The translations under genes were made by a program, and so were the position numbers. From an uncultured Lachnospiraceae bacterium (GTDB taxonomy: Bacteria; Bacillota; Clostridia; Lachnospirales; Lachnospiraceae), in the NCBI GenBank assembly GCA_944384125.1, contig CALWSF010000006.1, positions 21,961 to 85,960 on the forward strand: a stretch of 64,000 nt of DNA, in the 5' to 3' direction. The notes under the pieces are model-generated. The model was not told where the DNA came from, did no database searches, and was given only the letters and a program-made list of their open reading frames with translations. This document shows positions 1 to 8,634 of the stretch, in pieces (within the stretch, counting starts at the first letter, position 1; every line of letters starts with the position of its first letter).

Positions 1-621
<621 letters not shown>

Positions 622-772
622 GTAATTTCTCCTCTCATCCGCTGCCGCATACGGCAGCTTCCGTACTCCTGTCTCTGAATGCGCTCCCTGTTATCTCCGA
701 AGCAGCATCTTGCCAGACATCTTTCTTTTATTTCTCATTCCCGGGAAAAATCCCGCACTGCTTTCAGGGCAA

Positions 773-1966
773 TCAGCCTCTGGCCTGCTCATGTTTTTTT
801 ACGTAATCCTCATAGAGCGGCGACATGGAGCGCAGCTTCTCCACAATTTTCCTGATGCAGTCAACCGTATAGTCGATCTGTTCCATCGTTGTCTCCTCAG
901 ACAGTGTCAGGCGGAGTGAACCGTGTGCAATCTCATGGGGCAGACCGATTGCCAGAAGCACATGAGACGGGTCCAGAGAACCTGACGTACATGCAGAACC
1001 GCTGGAACCGCAGATTCCCTCCATATCCAGCATAATCAGCATAGATTCGCCTTCAATAAACTGGAAAGCAAAATTCGCATTATTGGAAAGTCTCTTCTTT
1101 GGATGACCATTAAGACGCACATAGGGAATCTCCTTCATAACACGCTCAATCAGATGATCCCTGAGAGCAGTCTCTTTTTCCTCGCGCTCCTTCAGTGTCG
1201 CCATTGCCAGCTCAACAGCCTTGCCGAATCCCACAATGCCGGGGGTGTTTTCCGTACCGCCGCGGCGCTTGCGTTCCTGCGCCCCTCCGTGGATAAAGGA
1301 GCGCGTCTTTACGCCTGTCCGGATATAAAGAAATCCCGTTCCTTTGGGGCCATTCAGCTTATGGGCGCTGGAACTGAGCATATCTATATGATACTCATCC
1401 ACATTGATGGGGACATGACAGAATGCCTGTACTGCATCCGTATGAAATAAAACCCCATGTTTTTTTGCTATTTCCCCGATTTCCTTAATCGGCTCAATCG
1501 TTCCTATCTCATTATTGGCAAACATCACAGAAATTAAAATCGTATCCGGCCGAATCGCCTTTTCCAGCTCATCCAGCTTTACAACTCCAAATTCATCCAC
1601 ATCAAGATAGGTTACCTCAAACCCTCTCTGCTCCAGATACTCGCAGGTATGGAGAATTGCGTGATGTTCTATCTTTGTTGTGATAATATGCTTTCCCTTC
1701 GCCTGATAAGCCTCCGCTGTCGCAATAAGGGCCCAGTTATCAGACTCCGTTCCGCCATAGGTAAAATAAATCTCATTCGTCTTCGCGCCCAGCGCTTTTG
1801 CAATGGTCTCACGCGCATGGGCAATAGCCTTTTTCGGCTCAGATGAGAACTCATATATGGACGAAGGATTTCCATAATACTCCGTGAAATACGGGAGCAT
1901 TGCCTCAACAACCTCCGGACGTGTCTTTGTCGTAGCTGCATTGTCCAGATAAATTAACTGTTTCAT
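773..1966 (-). CDS. iscS: Cysteine desulfurase, IscS/NifS type
   Basis: A 397-residue PLP enzyme that converts cysteine to alanine and hands the persulfide sulfur to IscU and MnmA. The PLP lysine is Lys203 in SAHKLNGPKG, preceded by His202. The persulfide-forming Cys326 lies in GSSGSACTSGS on the mobile loop. Length and motif order match group I desulfurases. It is the first gene of the iscS-iscU-mnmA operon, with a clear promoter about 60 bases upstream. No IscR-type regulator gene is next to it in this window. Confidence 0.95.
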   Translation of the reverse strand: MKQLIYLDNAATTKTRPEVVEAMLPYFTEYYGNPSSIYEFSSEPKKAIAHARETIAKALGAKTNEIYFTYGGTESDNWALIATAEAYQAKGKHIITTKIEHHAILHTCEYLEQRGFEVTYLDVDEFGVVKLDELEKAIRPDTILISVMFANNEIGTIEPIKEIGEIAKKHGVLFHTDAVQAFCHVPINVDEYHIDMLSSSAHKLNGPKGTGFLYIRTGVKTRSFIHGGAQERKRRGGTENTPGIVGFGKAVELAMATLKEREEKETALRDHLIERVMKEIPYVRLNGHPKKRLSNNANFAFQFIEGESMLIMLDMEGICGSSGSACTSGSLDPSHVLLAIGLPHEIAHGSLRLTLSEETTMEQIDYTVDCIRKIVEKLRSMSPLYEDYVKKHEQARG

Positions 1967-2029
1967 AACTAAAATCCGCCTTTCTTCTTATTTGTAGTAA
2001 TAAAGGTAAAAGCTTCATCTACGTTTACT

Positions 2030-2058
2030 ATTATATTAAGAATTTCCCAAAATTACAA
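2030..2058 (-). promoter_or_regulatory. Vegetative promoter of iscS-iscU-mnmA
   Basis: On the minus strand a TTGTAA -35 box (plus-strand 2053-2058) and a perfect TATAAT -10 box (plus-strand 2030-2035) are 17 bases apart, about 63 bases before the iscS start. This is a good sigma-70/SigA-type promoter. Confidence 0.75.
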
Positions 2059-2059
2059 G

Positions 2060-2074
2060 TGAGAACGATTACTA
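2060..2074. promoter_or_regulatory. Possible Fur-like 7-1-7 site next to the isc promoter
   Basis: TGAGAAC-G-ATTACTA resembles the Fur 7-1-7 consensus TGATAAT-N-ATTATCA, with about five of seven matches in each half. It abuts the -35 box of the iscS promoter. An iron-responsive regulator acting on iscS is plausible but rests on this match alone. Confidence 0.3.
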
Positions 2075-2172
2075 ATTTATTTTTATATTCAGGCCCGCTT
2101 TTCATCACTTATTTTAATATATTCTCTTCCGCAAATGATGTACACCTGAAATCTGCCTGAAACATCAGCAGA

Positions 2173-2202
2173 GGGGATCGGAAAAGCAATCCTCCGATCC
2201 CC
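2173..2202 (-). terminator. Hairpin after the azoreductase-like gene
   Basis: A perfect 10-base stem (GGGGATCGGA pairing with TCCGATCCCC) with a 10-base loop lies 50 bases past the stop at 2253. The T-run after it is poor on the minus strand, so it may be a weak terminator or an mRNA end stabiliser. Confidence 0.5.
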
Positions 2203-2252
2203 CGGGTACCAGTACATTTCTGCACTGCACATTATTATCATTTCGCTCTTTG

Positions 2253-2861
2253 TCAAATCTCCTTCGCCAGACGTCCGGCCAGCGCGGTAAGCCCTTCCTC
2301 TGCCTGACGCATTTTTTCCTCTACATCACATCCCTCTATGTCCAGCCCTTCAGCAGCCTCCACATAGAGCTCAGGTACACCCAGCATTGTAAGTACGGTT
2401 GACAGAAAGCCGGGGGCATGATTATCTTTTACTGCCGGCCCGCTCTCATATATTCCGCCTCTTGTGGTAATAAACACTGCTTTTTCCGCCCTGCACAGCC
2501 CGGTATAACCGGTTTCTTCAACGGAAAATGTCAGCCCCGTCACGCACACATGCTCCATATAGGTGTGCAAGGCAGCGGGAAATGTCCCCTCCCAGAATGG
2601 CGCCGCAATCACAAGCAAATCCGCCTCTTTAAACTGTTTTGCCGCATCAAACACGGGAGCATCAAAGTTTTTCGAAGCATCCTCCCTTTCTCTGAGTGTA
2701 AACTCATTCAGAGGCTGAAGCGCCAGCTGATTCAAATCTGCTGTCTCAATCCTGATATCATCCCGTATGCGGGAAAGTTCTCTGATAAATGTATCTGCAA
2801 GTATGCGGGTTCTCGACTGCCGGCCTCTGACGCACCCATCAATAAATAATACTGTTTTCAT
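2253..2861 (-). CDS. FMN-dependent NAD(P)H oxidoreductase, azoreductase/quinone reductase family
   Basis: About 202 residues with a flavodoxin-like fold: a first beta strand MKTVLFIDGCVR, a central LLVIAAPFWEGTFPAALHTYMEHV segment typical of AzoR/NADPH quinone reductases, and a TTRGGIY loop that would contact flavin. Members pass hydride from NAD(P)H to azo dyes or quinones. I chose the ATG at 2861 because the GGAGG box sits 7 bases before it and only 1 base before the upstream ATG at 2867. The next gene upstream on the same strand is also a flavodoxin-type protein, so the two may serve related redox tasks. The natural substrate cannot be read from sequence. Confidence 0.85.
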   Translation of the reverse strand: MKTVLFIDGCVRGRQSRTRILADTFIRELSRIRDDIRIETADLNQLALQPLNEFTLREREDASKNFDAPVFDAAKQFKEADLLVIAAPFWEGTFPAALHTYMEHVCVTGLTFSVEETGYTGLCRAEKAVFITTRGGIYESGPAVKDNHAPGFLSTVLTMLGVPELYVEAAEGLDIEGCDVEEKMRQAEEGLTALAGRLAKEI

Positions 2862-2932
2862 TATCATTCCTCCGGATACACGCTTCCGCTGTATCCCTCC
2901 ATGTCTCTCATTTCATTTTCAGGGAGCACCGA

Positions 2933-3757
2933 CTACAGAAACGTCTCCGGCTCCGCTCTTCTTGTATAATTCTGCTCCAGCATTGCCACATGGGAAAGAA
3001 AAGCCGGATCATCAAAATATTTCGCATGAACAGGGCATTTTTTTATGCATGCCTGACACTTAATGCAGATTCCCGTAACCTGCAGAGGATCTTCAGCACT
3101 GATTGAGCCCATAGGACAGACTTCAACACATTTTCCGCACTTATCACACAGCTCGGCATGCGTAAGTGGTTTTGCCTTTAAAAATACTGCCGGCTTTCCG
3201 TCGGTTCCCAGCGGAGTGTAGTATGGGCCCACAGGATCATCCCCCCGCACTGAAACGGGAGACGGAATCTCTGTCATCGCAGCAATCTTATCTCCCGCCG
3301 CATCGGCAAACTGCTCAAGCACCTTCATATCCTTCTCATCCGGACGTCCCGGCGCAAGTTTATCAGAAAAAACATGGCTGGCTGCAAAACCTGCTCCCGC
3401 GATCGTGTGAAATCCGTTGTTTTCCAGCTCGTTCCGAAGTTCTATCAGTCCATTGTCAAAATTTCTGTTTCCGAAGGTAACGACCGGTATTGCCAGCGCT
3501 CCGTCTGATTTAAAAAGTGTCTGAACTGCCGGCAGCATCTTATTGGGCACCCGTCCCGCGTACACAGGAGTTCCGAACACCACCAGCTCCCCGGCCGGGA
3601 AATGCTTCTCCTGCCGGCGGCTTCCCGGAAGCGTAAAATCAAAAACCTCCATCGGTGCCCCCAGCTTTTCTGCTATCCGCTCTGCTATAGCCTTTACTAC
3701 CTTTTCCGTATTTCCCGTAGCACTGTAATAAACAGCTGTTACTTTTGTTGCCTGCAT
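2933..3757 (-). CDS. EFR1-family flavodoxin-ferredoxin protein
   Basis: 274 residues in two parts. The first 160 or so are a flavodoxin domain with an FMN phosphate loop, YYSATGNTEKV. The C-terminal part holds two 4Fe-4S motifs, CDKCGKCVEVCP and CIKCQACIKKCP, as in bacterial ferredoxins. This fusion is the EFR1 family, common in Clostridia, and would move electrons between flavin and iron-sulfur centres in the cytoplasm. The partner proteins are not known. It is followed on the same strand by the azoreductase-like gene. Confidence 0.88.
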   Translation of the reverse strand: MQATKVTAVYYSATGNTEKVVKAIAERIAEKLGAPMEVFDFTLPGSRRQEKHFPAGELVVFGTPVYAGRVPNKMLPAVQTLFKSDGALAIPVVTFGNRNFDNGLIELRNELENNGFHTIAGAGFAASHVFSDKLAPGRPDEKDMKVLEQFADAAGDKIAAMTEIPSPVSVRGDDPVGPYYTPLGTDGKPAVFLKAKPLTHAELCDKCGKCVEVCPMGSISAEDPLQVTGICIKCQACIKKCPVHAKYFDDPAFLSHVAMLEQNYTRRAEPETFL

Positions 3758-3799
3758 AATACTTCCTCCTGCTTTTTCATTTTTCCGGAATGCAAGATC

Positions 3800-4243
3800 C
3801 TACTTCTCCTCCATGCAAAAAAAACTGAACTCTCCCTCAGCCAGGATTTTGTCAGATCCTTCTTCCCGGACTGTCGAGCGGCAGATCGCGATGGTCTTTC
3901 CCCTTTTTACAAAAACGGCCTCAGCCAGAAGCTCTCTCTGTCCCGTACTTCCTCTCAGATAACGGAAAGAACAGTCCAGAGTCACATATCTGTGCCCATC
4001 GCTGCGAACTAACAGGCCGGCAGCAGTCTCTCCCATCAGAAACATCAGACCGCCATGTACACCGCCCATCGCATTTTTTGAAAACTCTCCGGCCCGGGTT
4101 CTGACCTCCGCTCTTTCTCCATCCAGAAAGCTTGCCCGAATGCCATTGTGAAGCATGAACGGATTATCTGAGTTTACCCTGCAAAGCTGACTCTCCCAGC
4201 TGTTTTCTCCACCATCCATTTGCCGCCGCTCCTCCTCTTTCAA
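3800..4243 (-). CDS. PaaI-family hotdog thioesterase
   Basis: A 147-residue single hotdog-fold protein. The segment NAMGGVHGGLMFLMGETAAG matches the PaaI active-site helix, in which a conserved Asn and the HGG motif position the thioester carbonyl. The FRYLRG strand and the later VKRGKTIAICRSTV strand also fit. It probably hydrolyses an acyl-CoA or aryl-CoA thioester. The N-terminus (MKEEERRQMDGG) is polar, and the start is not strongly fixed. It is transcribed ahead of the EFR1 gene. The substrate cannot be told. Confidence 0.85.
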   Translation of the reverse strand: MKEEERRQMDGGENSWESQLCRVNSDNPFMLHNGIRASFLDGERAEVRTRAGEFSKNAMGGVHGGLMFLMGETAAGLLVRSDGHRYVTLDCSFRYLRGSTGQRELLAEAVFVKRGKTIAICRSTVREEGSDKILAEGEFSFFCMEEK

Positions 4244-4343
4244 TATGGTTTATTCTAGCAAAAAAGGAGCACAGTTTCAATCCCTTAAAGCCCTGCATCA
4301 CGGGATTATCAGGCTTCTCTCCCTTTTTTCCTACATCCTGCTT

Positions 4344-5399
4344 TTACCGGTGCAGCGCATCCTCAGAACAGCGAACTGCCACTTTCATTACGCCATCGTC
4401 TTTATTCTCAAACAGTCTGTATGCCCCGCCAATCTGAGTAAGGCTGCAGCGATGCGTTATCAGAGGCGTCGTGTCAATCCGTCCCCCGGCTATCAGATCC
4501 ATTATCTCCTGACAGTCGCATCCATCCACACCGCCTGTTTTGAATGTCAGATTTTTTCCGTACATATCCGGAAGCGGAAGAATCTGCGGCTCCTCATAAA
4601 GTGCCACTATCACGACGGTCGCGTTTGGTCTGGCGCATTCCCAGGCCATACGGAATGTCTCCCCTGTTCCTCCTGCCTCTATTACAACATCAGCTCCTCC
4701 GTGACTGCAGACTCTTCCAATCAGTTCAGGCAGCTTTCCTGGCAGCACTGCTATTACCTGAGGATAATTTTTCTTCACAAAAGCCAGGCGTTCTTCATCT
4801 CTGTCACACACAATCACTTGCCCGGGCTCCTTCAGAAGGGCGCACAAAAGCGTACAGATTCCGGTCGGCCCCGCCCCGATAATCAGGACCGTATCTCCCT
4901 TCTGAATCTCTGAAATACGCGCAGCCCAGAAGCCTGTGGCCAGAATATCTCCCACAAACAGCGCCTGCTCATCTGTCACAGAATCCGGAATCCGCGTAAG
5001 ACCACAGTCGGCATGAGGAACCCTGACATACTCTGCCTGTCCGCCGTCAATGCGGCAGCCAAGCGCCCAGCCTCCGTCCGGATCCGTACAGTTATTCACA
5101 TACCCCTTTCTGCAGAAGAAGCATTCTTTGCAGAATGTCTCAACATTCACAGCTACCCGGTCTCCCGGCCTGACCGTTTTTACAGAACTTCCGGCCGCCT
5201 CCACAATTCCCACCATCTCGTGGCCCACTGTGATCCCTGGTACTGCTCTGGGAACCGCCCCGTTTTTAATATGCAGATCGCTTGTACATATGCTGGACAG
5301 CGTGACCCGTACAATCGCATCCTTTGCATCCTTAATCTCCGGAACCGGCTTTTCGCGCAGCTCAAAACATCCTTTTTCCACATACGTATATGCAAGCAT
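4344..5399 (-). CDS. Zinc-dependent alcohol dehydrogenase, MDR family
   Basis: A 351-residue medium-chain dehydrogenase. It has the catalytic zinc region (SSICTSDLHIKNG, then GHEMVG), the GroES-like VRPGDRVAV segment, the structural zinc cysteines CKECFFCRKGYVNNC, and a Rossmann motif in VLIIGAGPTGICTLL. It resembles the sorbitol/threonine dehydrogenase branch. I moved the start to the ATG at 5399 because GGGAGGGG lies 7 bases before it; a longer reading from 5420 would place that ribosome site inside the coding sequence. The substrate is unknown. Confidence 0.88.
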   Translation of the reverse strand: MLAYTYVEKGCFELREKPVPEIKDAKDAIVRVTLSSICTSDLHIKNGAVPRAVPGITVGHEMVGIVEAAGSSVKTVRPGDRVAVNVETFCKECFFCRKGYVNNCTDPDGGWALGCRIDGGQAEYVRVPHADCGLTRIPDSVTDEQALFVGDILATGFWAARISEIQKGDTVLIIGAGPTGICTLLCALLKEPGQVIVCDRDEERLAFVKKNYPQVIAVLPGKLPELIGRVCSHGGADVVIEAGGTGETFRMAWECARPNATVVIVALYEEPQILPLPDMYGKNLTFKTGGVDGCDCQEIMDLIAGGRIDTTPLITHRCSLTQIGGAYRLFENKDDGVMKVAVRCSEDALHR

Positions 5400-5596
5400 A
5401 TTCCATCCCTCCCCGATCATTCCATGCTTCAGACGTCATATATATCCATCCTGCTTTCCATTTCCCTTAAGCATATCACAGATTGCAGATTACAGGCAAT
5501 ATTCAGCCTGAAGATTGCCTCTGCCGAATAATTTGCCCGCAGAATGGATACATTAACTATAAAACTGACCATTTCAAATTAAGGGGAAATGCAGAT

Positions 5597-6031
5597 ATGG
5601 CTGAACCGGATACCATCCGGCTGCTGCGTGAATGTGACGCAGGAGTAAAAATGGGAACAGAAGCTATGAATGAAGTGCTGGAAGACATACGGAACCCACG
5701 GTTCAGAGAATGCCTTACTGAGTGCAGAGACAGACATGAGGAGCTCGGAAAAGAGATTCGGGAACTCCTTAGCGAATACGGAGATGACGGAAAAGACCCT
5801 AATTTCATCGCCCAGGGCATGTCATGGCTGAAAACCAATGTCATGCTGGCAATAAAAGATTCTGATCAGACTATCGCTGACCTTCTGACAGACGGCTGCG
5901 GCATGGGGGTAAAGTCTCTCAGCCGATACCTGAACCAGTACGGTGCAGCAGCAATGAAAGCCAGAAATATTGCCGGGAAACTTATCAGACTCGAAGAAAA
6001 ACTTGCCGCAGACATTCGTCCTTATCTGTAA
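5597..6031 (+). CDS. DUF2383/PA2169-like ferritin-fold helical-bundle protein
   Basis: A 144-residue, all-helical, charged protein starting MAEPDTIRLLRECDAGVKMG. It has the RHEELGKEIRELLSEYG helix and the SWLKTNVMLAIKDSD segment found in clostridial ferritin-like four-helix proteins. An AAGGGGA ribosome site precedes the ATG at 5597, and the reading frame upstream of that lacks a better start. Members are often linked to stress or envelope functions, but the role is unproven. It is one of the few plus-strand genes here and is monocistronic. Confidence 0.75.
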   Translation: MAEPDTIRLLRECDAGVKMGTEAMNEVLEDIRNPRFRECLTECRDRHEELGKEIRELLSEYGDDGKDPNFIAQGMSWLKTNVMLAIKDSDQTIADLLTDGCGMGVKSLSRYLNQYGAAAMKARNIAGKLIRLEEKLAADIRPYL

Positions 6032-6065
6032 AATTCTGAAGATTCATTCTGCCGCAGCCGTGCAG

Positions 6066-6551
6066 TCAGGCTGCCGGCAGACGATTCAGATACCAGACAG
6101 CAAGATTCAGATATCCGGCAAAGGCCACCCACGCCACATATGGAATCATCAGCCGTCCGGCAGCAGGACAAATACTGAAAAACAAAAAAGCGGCAAGCAA
6201 AATCAGAAATTCCAGAAACAAAAGCCAGAAAAAGGCAAACAGATACCACCCGAGATTAAAAAACAAAACGGGCCATAAAAAATTAAATCCCAGCTGAAGT
6301 GCATACACTGCAAGCGCCATGCGGACAATCTTATCCGGTTCTCCGGACACCAGAACAAGATATGATGCAATTCCCATGAGAATATATAAAACGGTCCAGA
6401 CCACAGGGAACAGCCATGCAGGCGGCGTCAGCGGCGGTTTATTAAGCATACTGAACTGTTCTGTCCCACCCCGGGTCAGAAAAGCGGACAGCCCTCCCAC
6501 AAGCAGAGGGACAGCCAGACACACAATAAACGTTCTGCATCGTTTTGCCAT
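6066..6551 (-). CDS. tspO: TspO/MBR family membrane protein
   Basis: A 161-residue protein with five predicted membrane segments. The hallmark is the stretch KPPLTPPAWLFPVVWTVLY, followed by a conserved ILMGIASY helix and the NLGWYLFAFFWLL region. TspO proteins bind porphyrins or related ligands and are tied to stress responses. The ATG at 6551 is preferred because GGAGGTG lies 6-7 bases before it. It is convergent with the DUF2383-like gene and follows the membrane lipase gene on the same strand. Confidence 0.9.
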   Translation of the reverse strand: MAKRCRTFIVCLAVPLLVGGLSAFLTRGGTEQFSMLNKPPLTPPAWLFPVVWTVLYILMGIASYLVLVSGEPDKIVRMALAVYALQLGFNFLWPVLFFNLGWYLFAFFWLLFLEFLILLAAFLFFSICPAAGRLMIPYVAWVAFAGYLNLAVWYLNRLPAA

Positions 6552-6660
6552 TACAAACACCTCCGCTGTCATTATATGCCTCAGGACTCTCCGCTATTCA
6601 TTGCCGGAAAGCAGCAGAGACTCCACGGACACATCCCCCTCTTTCCTGCCGTTTCAGTGT

Positions 6661-8010
6661 TCAGAAGCCCTTTTCTTTTAATTCACGGACAATATCCACA
6701 TAAAATTCTCTCACATCAAAACCTCTGATATTCTGACGGTTCAGATCAATCATATCTCCATGGGAAATACCTCTGTACCCCGGTGTAAAAGCCATTATAA
6801 AACGGCTCCCCCATTTCATGGATTCAACGCTGACAAGTCCGTCGTTCTCCTTTTCAAAAAAGCGAACCAGTATATACGCCAGATTCAGCGGAAAGGGAGC
6901 ACTTCTCCACCCTTTCATTTTTGATCCCACACTCTGATAAAAAACTCCCGGAGCATCCGGTGTCATAAGATTAAAATCCCGGCACCGCCTGGATGTGAGG
7001 TCAGATACAGCTGCGTAAAAATCCGGATTTGTATCTCCCAGCTTCCTGAGAGCACCATTGTACCGTGCTGAAATCCATCTGCTGATGCACCGGGGCACTC
7101 TCTCCAGAAGCCAGTCCACAAAGGCACATCCCTGATGAGGCGTATTGACGGTGGTAAGAGACGCAACAAATGGGGCAAGGCCCTGCCGGCTGACGGCGCA
7201 GCGGCTTTCCAGTCCGCCCTTGGAATGAGCAATGATATTTACCTTTTCACAGCCGGTTTCAGCAATAATTTTCATAATATTTTCTTTCAGCTCCAAAGCT
7301 GCATCTTCTGTTGCGGCAGCCGACTGCTGACTTCCGTAAAAGATTTCGGCACCGTTGCGCATAAGCTCCCCCGGTATTCTTCCCCAGTAATTGAACACTT
7401 TTCTGTCACGGAAGAATACTCCGTGAACCAGCACTACCGGATACCGTGTCCTGCAGATCTCGCTGCACTTACGTATGTTATTCAGCTTTTGCTTCTCTGT
7501 CTCAAAAGCATACTCTTCCCGGACAATCCCGCATATTTTCTTCAGAAATATCAGGTTAAATATGGGGACCCACCAGAAAATCAGAAAGATAACACGCCAT
7601 TTTATTCCCATCTGAACAGATGATGCGTATATCCGGATAAATCCGTTCATTGCCATCAGCCACGTCACAAAAAGACAAAACAGCACATGAAAAAGAATCC
7701 CTCCCGGGGACGGAACCGGCTTGCCGGCCGGAAACAGCAGTGTCAGATAAATAATCTCCAGAATCACATTCAGAGTAAAGGAAATAATGCTGACTTCTAT
7801 CAGAATTTCCCCTCCCAGCATGATTCCCAGTCTGGAAAAATTATGTTTTCTCCAGTTCGGCACAATATTAAATGCCGCAAAACAGAGAAGGAGCCACAAT
7901 GCGGCCGGAATTACTATTTTCCAGCCTAATCCGAATACAAAATTCATCACATCAAGATTTGTCAGAAACAGTACGGCAAGAACCCCGAAAAGCTTTCCGG
8001 CGCACATCAT
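6661..8010 (-). CDS. Membrane-anchored alpha/beta hydrolase, triacylglycerol lipase-like
   Basis: A 449-residue protein. The first 165 or so residues form about five hydrophobic membrane segments. The rest is a hydrolase domain starting at VVLVHGVFFRD, with the oxyanion HG motif. The nucleophile is Ser263 in AHSKGG, a variant of the GXSXG elbow seen in LipA-type lipases. A late DGLVSVESMKWG and a following SHGD would supply the Asp and His. It probably acts on lipid or ester substrates at the membrane. A GAGAGGGGG ribosome site supports the start. Confidence 0.82.
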   Translation of the reverse strand: MMCAGKLFGVLAVLFLTNLDVMNFVFGLGWKIVIPAALWLLLCFAAFNIVPNWRKHNFSRLGIMLGGEILIEVSIISFTLNVILEIIYLTLLFPAGKPVPSPGGILFHVLFCLFVTWLMAMNGFIRIYASSVQMGIKWRVIFLIFWWVPIFNLIFLKKICGIVREEYAFETEKQKLNNIRKCSEICRTRYPVVLVHGVFFRDRKVFNYWGRIPGELMRNGAEIFYGSQQSAAATEDAALELKENIMKIIAETGCEKVNIIAHSKGGLESRCAVSRQGLAPFVASLTTVNTPHQGCAFVDWLLERVPRCISRWISARYNGALRKLGDTNPDFYAAVSDLTSRRCRDFNLMTPDAPGVFYQSVGSKMKGWRSAPFPLNLAYILVRFFEKENDGLVSVESMKWGSRFIMAFTPGYRGISHGDMIDLNRQNIRGFDVREFYVDIVRELKEKGF

Positions 8011-8023
8011 GAAATTCCCCCTC

Positions 8024-8244
8024 TCAAAGCGGCTGTTTTATTGCTTCCGCAACAGTTTTAAGAATAAATTCCTTTCCCATCCGCGTATCCATGCACAGAT
8101 CATAATGATCTGAATGTCCCCATATCTGGCGCGTGTAATGTCTGTAATTATCCGCTCTGCGTTTATCCGTCTTCTCTATCTCCGTTCTGGCTTTCGCCTT
8201 GTCAATTCCCTCCATCCGGGAAACACGTTCAATGCGGCTGGCCA
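8024..8244 (-). pseudogene. C-terminal remnant of a cytidylate-kinase-like protein
   Basis: About 72 codons read ASRIERVSRMEGIDKAKA and then DKRRADNYRHYTRQIWG, ending in a normal stop. This matches the C-terminal third of the cytidylate kinase-like (AAA_26) family, including the arginine-rich lid region. The Walker A N-terminal half is missing. The fragment joins directly, in a different frame, to the first 35 codons of a marR gene. The shared 8 bases GCCAGCCG (plus-strand 8235-8242) at the junction suggest a deletion between short repeats. Only a TTG could start it, with no ribosome site, so it is probably not made. Confidence 0.7.
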
Positions 8245-8336
8245 ATCGTGAGTCCGCTGTCTCTCAGCTCAGTCAGCAGCCCTCTGTGAAATTTTACCTG
8301 GTTTGCCATAAGAAGGTAATGAAATGAATATTCCAT
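8229..8336 (-). pseudogene. N-terminal remnant of a MarR-family regulator
   Basis: An ATG at 8336, with GGGGGA before it, opens a 35-codon frame: MEYSFHYLLMANQVK, then LLTELRDSGLTIGQP, then a stop. This is the dimerisation helix and the start of the DNA-binding region of clostridial MarR regulators, which normally continue into a winged helix of about 140 residues. The rest is gone and the frame runs into the kinase-like remnant. The promoter region and operator upstream are still intact. Confidence 0.7.
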
Positions 8337-8361
8337 ACACATCCCCCGTTTCATCATTTTA

Positions 8362-8389
8362 TTAGAATTCTAATAATTAGAATTCTAAT
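8362..8389. promoter_or_regulatory. Tandem palindromic operator for a MarR regulator
   Basis: Two identical copies of the perfect palindrome TTAGAATTCTAA lie at 8362-8373 and 8378-8389, 16 bases apart, 26 bases upstream of the marR remnant start. The pattern is typical of a MarR autoregulatory site covering the promoter. Confidence 0.65.
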
Positions 8390-8463
8390 TTTAAAAGCAT
8401 AGCATACTGCCCTGATTTTGTAAAGCCGGATTCCTGCCCTTTCCCGATATATACGAATACTAT

Positions 8464-8557
8464 AAAAGCATCTGCTCCCGGTATTATGCCCTGAAGACGC
8501 ACAGTATTTTTCTGACTGTCCGTCTGAAAGGCATAATATCGCCTGACAGATGCTTTT
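8464..8557 (+). ncRNA. Long structured hairpin, unassigned RNA or terminator
   Basis: A 94-base inverted repeat has four paired blocks: AAAAGCATCTG (8464) with CAGATGCTTTT (8547), GTATTATGCC (8481) with GGCATAATAT (8530), AGACG (8495) with CGTCT (8521), and ACAGT (8501) with ACTGT (8515). The blocks are separated by symmetric internal loops of 6 and 4 bases, and the 4-base loop could form tandem G-A pairs. A run of six T follows on the plus strand. I do not recognise the family and the strand is uncertain. Confidence 0.45.
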
Positions 8558-8600
8558 TTCTAAATCACTTTTATTTTGTGATAAATAAATGCTTTACCGG

Positions 8601-8629
8601 AACAGGATGCAAATTTACCCGATCCTGTT
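8601..8629 (-). terminator. Hairpin after the kinase-like gene
   Basis: AACAGGAT pairs with ATCCTGTT across a 13-base loop, just 5 bases past the stop of the 762-residue gene. No T-run follows on the minus strand, so termination may instead use the larger hairpin farther on. Confidence 0.4.
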
Positions 8630-8634
8630 ATTTA

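Noticed and set aside
4245-4913. A 222-codon plus-strand frame.
   Set aside because: It is opposite the zinc alcohol dehydrogenase gene and has no ribosome site or recognisable motif.
8246-8634. Possible CRISPR or riboswitch in the gap before the kinase-like gene.
   Set aside because: There are only two short palindromes, one long hairpin and the marR remnant; no repeat-spacer pattern or known riboswitch core is visible.
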